From: Melampsora larici-populina 98AG31
Taxonomy: Eukaryota > Basidiomycota > Pucciniomycetes > Pucciniales > Melampsoraceae
Length of the DNA: 64,000 nt
Assembly: GCF_000204055.1 (NCBI RefSeq)
Contig: NW_006768799.1
Coordinates: forward strand, 739,679-803,678
Direction of reading: 5' to 3'
In this document: positions 57,690 through 64,000 of the stretch, one piece after another
Position numbering within the stretch: the stretch's first letter is position 1
Layout of the letters: each line of letters starts with the position of its first letter
Notes under the pieces: model-generated
The model's input: the letters and a program-made list of their open reading frames with translations, nothing else
What the model was told of the DNA's origin: nothing
The model's database searches: none
Translations under genes and position numbers: made by a program

Positions 57690-58558
57690 TGTTGTGGTAA
57701 TTAGCTTATGTTGGTCATTGTTACGTTAATAATTGTTTGGTTAATTTCTCAGTTTTGTCTCATTGGGTCAAGGACTCCCGGTTATGTCATGTTGATTAAG
57801 AAGGTCATTTAGAATGAAGAGAGATGATTAGTGAAATTCAAATTTGGGAAGAAGTTTACAAATAAGGATGTTATGTGATTAGGAGAGTAATGAAGATATC
57901 AAATTATTCTGTTTTGCGAATCAGTCATATGAGACTTGAGCTTTTCTTTTTGTCTAATTTGTAATGAATGTGTATGTGTGTCTGAGTTGTTCTCTGGTTA
58001 AATAGTTGCTACTGTCCCTCATCCAGATACTTTTCCTTGGCCAAAAAGAATCTGTAAGTGATTTCATTATATACTTGTTTAACTTCATTAAAGTCTAATA
58101 CATGTCTTTCAACTTTTAGTATTACTCAGTTTTCACTTACACTTGTATCTCTTGATCTTGTACATCATTCCTGTTGCTTGTGTACAGGTTTGTCAGTTTG
58201 ATCTTTCTCAACTTCATTTCTTTTTACTAACTGTTGTGGGCTGTTAGGTTTGTCATTTGATTAGCTCTACATAGCTTCTGTGGCTTGTTGCCATACTCAC
58301 ACTTACCTGATTACCCCAGGTATGCCAAGTCTGCTTTTGATCAAAAAGAATCTTATTACTCAGTTTTCACTTACACTTGTATCTCTTGATTTTGTACATC
58401 ATTCCTGTTGCTTGTGCACAGGTTTGTCATTTGATTAGCTCTATGTAGCTTCTGTGGCTTGTTGCCATACTCACGCTTACCTGATTACCCCAGGTTCCAA
58501 TTTTCTATCTGGCTACACCACTTTGCTCACTTTAGCTGAATCAAATCTGATCTTTACA
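57690..58558 (+). repeat. Probable copia LTR
   Basis: A likely LTR begins near TGTTGTGGTAATTAGC (57690) and ends TTACA at 58558, directly before TGGTAGCAAGAG, which resembles the initiator-Met tRNA primer-binding site of copia elements. Inside, a segment from ATTACTCAGTTTTCACTTAC to CTGATTACCCCAGG occurs twice (58121-58320 and 58355-58494), the second copy lacking about 60 bases. No second LTR is seen in the window, so the left boundary is a guess. Confidence 0.55.
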
Positions 58559-58617
58559 TGGTAGCAAGAGTATGATTATAATATCAACTCTCTTCTTCAT
58601 CAACGACCTATTCTTTT

Positions 58618-59391
58618 ATGCAATCTGAAGAGGAAAATAATTGTATTTCTCACACTGACTCCAAGTCTATTGACAGAAATCCTATAACTGTCAACATCAA
58701 CTCCAAATCTGAGAAATTGAGCTCAGAATCCTCCTCTTCTACTGTGAAAAGCTTCTCAGGTCTATGGTCTCTGGTTTTACCCTCCATTGTATCACCCAGA
58801 ATGAGTTCAGAACTTCCCGGTGATGTTACTTCCACCAATGCTTCCTATACACCTCTTCAACTGTTTGTACATTGAACTACTACTGCGTTGAGCAAGTTCA
58901 TTGTCAAGAATGATCTCAACGATGAAAATTTCAACTACTGTCATTTACTTATACATCAATCCATCAAATCATTAGGCTATGGATCATACCTTGATGTGAA
59001 AGACTATAGAGACACATCACTTACTGATGACAACCATAAGAAAGTGAAGTTTGTAATTTCCACTTGGATCCTCAACAAATGTGAAGGTGTAAATGGTGAA
59101 TGTGCTAGAGATAAGTTAACCCATAGGGATCCTACTACTAAAGATATCATGATTGTTTATGATCCTTACGTTTTATGGAGTCATCTCAAGACTTTTCATT
59201 CAAACATTTCTGAAGCAAAACTCAAACATATTGAAATTGCTCTGCAGAACATGACTCAACTTAGATCTGATAGCTTAAAAATTCACATTGACAAATTTTC
59301 ATCTTTACTCCAAGAATATCATAAATTCAAGGGTAATATGTCAGATACTCAAGCAGCAAGAACTCTTATCAGAAGTCTTAATTGGTTATGA
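58618..59391 (+). pseudogene. Copia gag fragment
   Basis: The first segment (MQSEEENNCISHTD) stops at 58873-58875. The next (59391 end) has SHLKTFHSNISEAKLKHIEI, IHIDKFSSLLQEYHKF and TQAARTLIRSL, the helical UBN2/gag pattern of Ty1-copia. The frame is lost near 59391, after which the element is truncated. No protease, integrase or reverse transcriptase follows. Confidence 0.65.
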
Positions 59392-59699
59392 CAGAGAAGT
59401 ATTGGGAAGTTACAAAGTGTCTCTAGAAATGAGATGTGTGAGGGTTTTCTGCTTGGCGGGTTTGGCACTGACTACACAGCAAAGTCTTACTGATTCCCAG
59501 ATGGCCCTTAATTTTGTACTCTTTCACTCTATTGCTATTGCCATAGGCCAAATATCTCATCATGATCTCAGAAGCTTCAAGAAATGCTTGATGAGTTGGT
59601 CAAGGTGGTGGTGTGTTTTCAATTATAGCTTTCTCTTGCATATCTACTTGAATGATTTGAACAATCTCTTTGAAGGTCCATTCTTCTAACCTACTTGAG
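59392..59699. other. Junction between copia and pogo-type remnants
   Basis: No gene. The end of copia-like sequence and the 3' end of the pogo/Tigger remnant meet here; the exact breakpoint is not visible. Confidence 0.35.
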
Positions 59700-61125
59700 T
59701 GTTTACCAATAAGATTAAGGATATGTGAGATTGACATGCAGTTTGGTGCATGAAAAATTGTCAAGCTTTCAAAACTGTTCAAGTCAGTGCTTAAAGTTTC
59801 TATAGCAGTTGTCAATGATTGGATCAGAATTGAAGTCTTCAGAAGGTATATCATCATTGTGGTTCTTGACTGATCCTTCTAGATTTCAATACAACAGAAT
59901 GCCAGACTTTTTACGGCAATTCACAATTGTCATATTGGTAACCCAGTACCAGGCCTTGGAAGCAAGTTTCACAGTGTCCAATTGATGAATTTTGTAGATC
60001 TCGCCAATTGGGATGTTGAGCTTGTAGCAATTGATGGCAAAGTCTATGAATTCAGAACAGTAATAACACTTGAAGTTTGCAATGATGCCCGCATCAACTT
60101 GTTGGATGTGAGATGTGAGATTTGGAGCAAAGAATTCAAGTTGGTTGTTTTTTAAAGGTTTAGCTGGGTTGGTTGATCAATAGCCAGAAAAATTGTCAAC
60201 AAGGAGTAGAATCTTGCAGCACTCAAGTTTAAGGTCTTGGTCCCAAGATTCAATCCATTCTATGAAAAGGCTAGTCTGCATCCAAGCTTTTGTATTGTTC
60301 CGGTAGTAAAAGCCAAGCTGCTCACCTGTCTTTCCATGAAAGCAGACTGGCTTGTTAGCTTTCCCTATGGCTAGAGGGTGCTGTTTGTTGGATCCATTGG
60401 CATCAACTTTGGACTAAATGTCAATCCCCTATCTGGAGGCATTCTACAGAAGGGACAGATACATGAATATTTTTTAAAGAATTCAAAGCCTATCATATTT
60501 CAGACTTACTCATAAAAACGGCCAGTCTCATCCATATTATATATGTTGGCAAGATTGTATAGATCAGTGATAGCACAGACACGGGGGGTTCTGCAGAAAC
60601 AGCATCAGGGGAAGCTGAACCAGTCTCTCTGTGATGTTTGATTGAACGTAGACCCAACTGGCTCTTATAGCTTGTCAACCATCCATTGGAAACACACAGT
60701 CAATCTTCAACTGGTATCTTGAAGAGGTCAGCAAAGCAATTACACATCACTTGGAGGATTGATCCAGTCAAGACAAACCCCAGTTGCTCAGCCTGAGTAA
60801 CCCAGGTCTCAAGTGTGTGGTTTACTTGTGGATGCTCTGTTAGAATCTTTTGCTTGGCATGAACACCAGCACCGGAAGTATAATCGGCACAAATCTTTGT
60901 CTCTTCAGGCAACCATTCCAAAAGCCAAGGCTGTCCAAATAGCAGCGCAAGATAAATTTCTTTACATACTTTTGCAGTCTTAGTTTTAATCCCTCCATTG
61001 GCGCGATGCCAGTTCAAAATCTTGATTTGTTGAGAAAAGGTTGGGTTGACCTTCTTCATTACTTTTTCCTTTGTATTTGTAGGATTTGTTTGACAATAAT
61101 ATTTGGCTGTAAAGTTTCCGTACAT
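59700..61125 (-). pseudogene. Pogo/Tigger-type transposase, degenerate
   Basis: Leftward CENP-B/pogo transposase. The first segment (61125-60700) has the helix-turn-helix region (KILNWHRANGGIKTKTAK, LTEHPQVNHTLETWV) and then SNGWLTSYKSQLGLRSIKHH. The DDE core follows in a shifted frame: NIYNMDETGRFY near 60530 with the first catalytic Asp, NKPVCFHGKTGEQ, NTKAWMQTSLFIEWI, KILLLVDNFSGY with the second Asp, and TSHIQQVDAGIIANFK. Breaks: TGA at the ED-stop-LCVSNGWL junction where Trp fits, a frame change in a C run near 60590, and stops after FSGY and later. It is inactive. The ends are not identified. Confidence 0.75.
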
Positions 61126-62229
61126 CTACGCTTTCCTGGAAGGCAAGATCAAAATTTAACCCATCATTTAGTGAGCTTCAAGGTTACACCTTTAGCTGAA
61201 AATGCTTTATACTCACTATTAAGTGATATTGCAATCACTGGACCCGCCTGGTCAGCCTTGAGGATCAGGACCTCTAATGTGCCTTCTCCTCCTTGTTGAA
61301 CTCAGTGACGGTGTGAGCAACATCTTCAATCTCTTTAATTTGGACCACCACCCTCAACTGGTCTACCAGATTTGCTGATTGATCTATGAACCTTTCATTG
61401 GCTTTGGTAAGTGCATTTACTGAACTGATTAGCTCTTTCAAAGGTTCTAAGCAAGCAGTGTCCTTGGTTTTCAAGGTTTCAAACCCTCTTTCAATCCAAG
61501 AAATGGTGTATCTCAAAAGGTCTTTGGGAAGCATGATTGTGGAACTACATAAGTTTATTGATGATTATAGAACTATGATATTTGATTTGAGGTGAGGATG
61601 CTTGTCAATACAATGAAGGATGTGGTGTGAACAAAAAAATACAACAAAAACACAATCCCAAGTCATGTGACCTGCTAAAGTATTGGTTTTGAAGTTGGGA
61701 ACTCAAAAAAAAGGTATTGGTTATTGGGTTTGACAAATTTCACCGCAAATAAAATATATTTGACCAAGAAAGTATCAGTTTTCCAAGAGTGTTGGTTTTG
61801 ACACACATTGGTTTTCTGAGACGCAACTGTAATCTCATTTGGCACATGTCAAATTGTATTTATTTTCCTGTACCAAGAATTAAGATCTCAACTCAGACAT
61901 CAAATCCTTGCCTTGAGATCATAAGTATGGTTGGTGGAAGCAAGAAGCATGAAACCACAGACCAGATATTTTGTAATTACAATAACAAAAGACCCAAGTT
62001 CTTCAGGGTTATAAAAGTTAAAAAAAACGGGATTTATGAAATGTGTTCTGCTGAGGATAATTTTGGACAGCCCTCAACAAGACAACCTCAAAATTATCTT
62101 GTTTTGTTTTGTAAATGACTTGTGCAACTTGTGGAACAATTTCTGAAAAACACCTGATTCAGTGGTTCTTGCCGTCATCAACCATATCAGGCATTTTTCT
62201 GGCTTGATTAAGTGTGAAGTGCTGTTATA
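61126..62229. other. Intergenic or repeat-derived region
   Basis: Short frames at 61274-61534 (-) and 61789-62118 (+) have no known motif. A GTATTGGTTTTGA motif recurs imperfectly at 61680-61800. Nothing firm can be called. Confidence 0.3.
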
Positions 62230-62905
62230 AGATCAGGTGGAGTTGTGTCAAGACCTTCTTGGGTCAACGGCCTAGGCAACTGCCTGACCTCCATCACATC
62301 ACTTCAAGACCGGAAAGAAACATTCAAATTACTCAACTACATCTCAGCAGCCTTCTACGCAGCACGTGTCCACAAAGGGATAGTAGGTAATGAAATTGTA
62401 GACAAAATTGCTAACAAACTAGCAAACTGCAACCTCGCAAGAACCTTCACCTCAACATCAAGCCTTGCGAGCTTCCTGACAGCAATTAAGGCTTGGACAG
62501 TATTAGAAAACAACAACTATGCCACCAACAAAATCAAAAGATCAGGACACAAGCCCTCACCCAAACAACATCTCACAGTGTTACGCAACCTTGAGAAACA
62601 CAAATGCTCAATAATAACCCAGCTAAAATCCAATCATATGTCCCTCAACTCATTTCTCTTCAAACATAACCAAAGATTGAATCCCCTCTGCCATTGTGGA
62701 CAAGGGGTTGAAACACTTGACCATTTCTTGTTTATTTGCCACAGATTTGAACGCCAAAGACTAAAACTCACCAAAACAATACTTAAACACCAACTCCGAG
62801 AATCTAAAAGCATTCTCCACCAACCCAAAGCCTTTAAAGGCATTAGCTTGTTCTGTAACAGCACCTGGAGGTTTAAACCCCAATGGGTAACAGCAAGGGT
62901 GCCAC
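62230..62905 (+). pseudogene. LINE 3' end: RNase H and zinc-knuckle region
   Basis: A 5'-truncated non-LTR retrotransposon. HKGIVGNEIVDKIANKLA is the RNase H C-terminal block (usually GH.GI.GNE..D..A), followed by LKSNHMSLNSFLFKHNQ and PLCHCGQGVETLDHFLFIC, the Cys/His motif typical of Tad-like and related LINEs. The frame runs to 62949 but the last residues are likely untranslated flank. Truncation at the 5' side is typical of LINE integration. Confidence 0.65.
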
Positions 62906-64000
62906 TATACTACACTGGTATGACTATAGTTGGGTATAGTATAGTTTAAATTGTACTATACTACAGTCAACCCTCGATGTAAGCATAGAGATTGGCACAG
63001 ATTTTCTCTTGCCTATAAGGTGATATGCATACATCGCAAGGCACTTTAGAGCATCCGCACTCGTTTGCGGTTGTTAATTTGGTCACGTGCGGTAACAAAC
63101 ACAACATTAAGTAAAAAGTTACTTAACTCAACCAAATTTCGCACTCGTTTGCATTAGCAGCGCTGTAACTTTTATAACTTTACAGATAGTGCATGTACTC
63201 CGCACCGGTTGTGCAGTAAGGTAAAGTTTTAATTTTTTGAGTACACATCACCTGCTTTCATGGCCAGTTTTCATGTGATAGAGGCACTGTTCTCTTCTTT
63301 GCACTAAGATACTAATACTCCATCTACACATGAAGACCCGATATCATCCTGTTCATCTACTCGATCGATAGATCTTAATTTAAAATTACAAATTTAACAT
63401 GAGTTTGTTCAGATCTTAATACATGAATTCCAATTAAAAAACAAAGGCTTTACTACATCGAGAAAGCTTTTAATGAGTCTGAATACACATAATGATCTTG
63501 TAAAAGATTTAAAGAATTTAAAACTAGGAAATAAAAATCCAAACTTCAATTTTTAATTTGTATCACTTGATCCTAAAAGTCCTCCAATGATTGGTCTTTT
63601 AATGTTGATTTTCTTAAATATTGACCTCTACATAGCTATATGAATCTAGACATCTTTCATTTTCATCTGAATGGTTTGGAGTCGAGTTCAAGATGGTTGA
63701 TTGACTTATTTCAATTGAAGACATCGATCGGTGTCGAACGTTCTCGAGTTGATTCATGCAACTGTAAGGCTTGGAATTCATCGTGTGTGAGTGGTGAAAA
63801 GGAGATATTGGTTGTTGACTTTGGTGTTGGAGGTCTGGTTGAGTTTTGTTTTTGGAGTCGAGTTGCCGGGAACAAGTCGTGATGTGTGATACCGCATGCG
63901 TTAGCCAATTGGTAATTTTACCGATTCGCTAACGCAAAATGACCGAAAATTAACTACCGCGGGGCTAATTTTTCACCGGTGTGGAAAAGACCCCGCGTTT
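62906..64000. repeat. Terminal region with pogo-like end and MITE-like motifs
   Basis: TACAGTCAACCCTCGATGTA at 62961 looks like a pogo/Tigger end flanked by TA. The motif GCACTCGTTTGC occurs at about 63058 and 63141. A hairpin GCGTTAGC...GCTAACGC lies at 63898-63935, followed by GC-rich CTACCGCGGGGC. A frame at 63640-63882 has no known motif. No gene is supported. Confidence 0.45.

Overview
The window is nuclear DNA of a filamentous basidiomycete, most probably a rust fungus (Pucciniales, Melampsora-like). The evidence is AT-rich DNA, genes cut by many 50-100 bp GT-AG introns, rust-style KDZ and helicase-bearing transposons, and secreted multi-exon gene families next to transposon-rich DNA. 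The genus is inferred from general knowledge; no search was run. I saw no rRNA, tRNA, CRISPR or plasmid-type feature.

Layout. 1-337 is the end of a Tc1/mariner-type transposase. 1048-2751 (-) is an intact five-exon gene of unknown function. 2930-12583 is a 9.65 kb KDZ-type DNA transposon with 270-bp inverted ends; it carries a decayed KDZ transposase (-) and a second gene (-) with an HMG-box-like segment, and a 162-bp MITE sits in its right end. 15603-17303 and 19190-20926 are two tandem paralogues (+) encoding predicted secreted proteins with the same seven-exon plan. 22597-24608 is a NIPA-type magnesium transporter. 26405-33813 is a 7.4 kb transposon with 289-bp inverted ends and a perfect 9-bp target duplication; it carries a DUF6589-like transposase candidate (+) and a RecQ-like helicase (-) whose 3' ends overlap, and the helicase is split by an 816-bp CACTA-type foldback element.

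34958-51694 is the gene-rich core: an aromatic-acid-exporter/FUSC-like membrane protein (+), a CREG/FMN split-barrel protein with an acidic tail and a natural His6 run (-), a small Cys-rich protein (+), INO80 subunit Ies1 (-), and a protein whose C-terminus resembles the PLK4 cryptic polo box but has no kinase (+). From 52.4 kb repeats dominate again: a 390-bp direct repeat pair around a gag-like or low-complexity gene, a predicted secreted RING protein (-), a copia LTR plus gag fragment, a pogo/Tigger transposase wreck, and a LINE 3' end.

The window therefore alternates housekeeping genes with transposon-rich blocks that hold candidate secreted, host-interaction genes. Most premature stops in the two large transposons are TGA where a CGA arginine codon would fit the family, which suggests CpG deamination.
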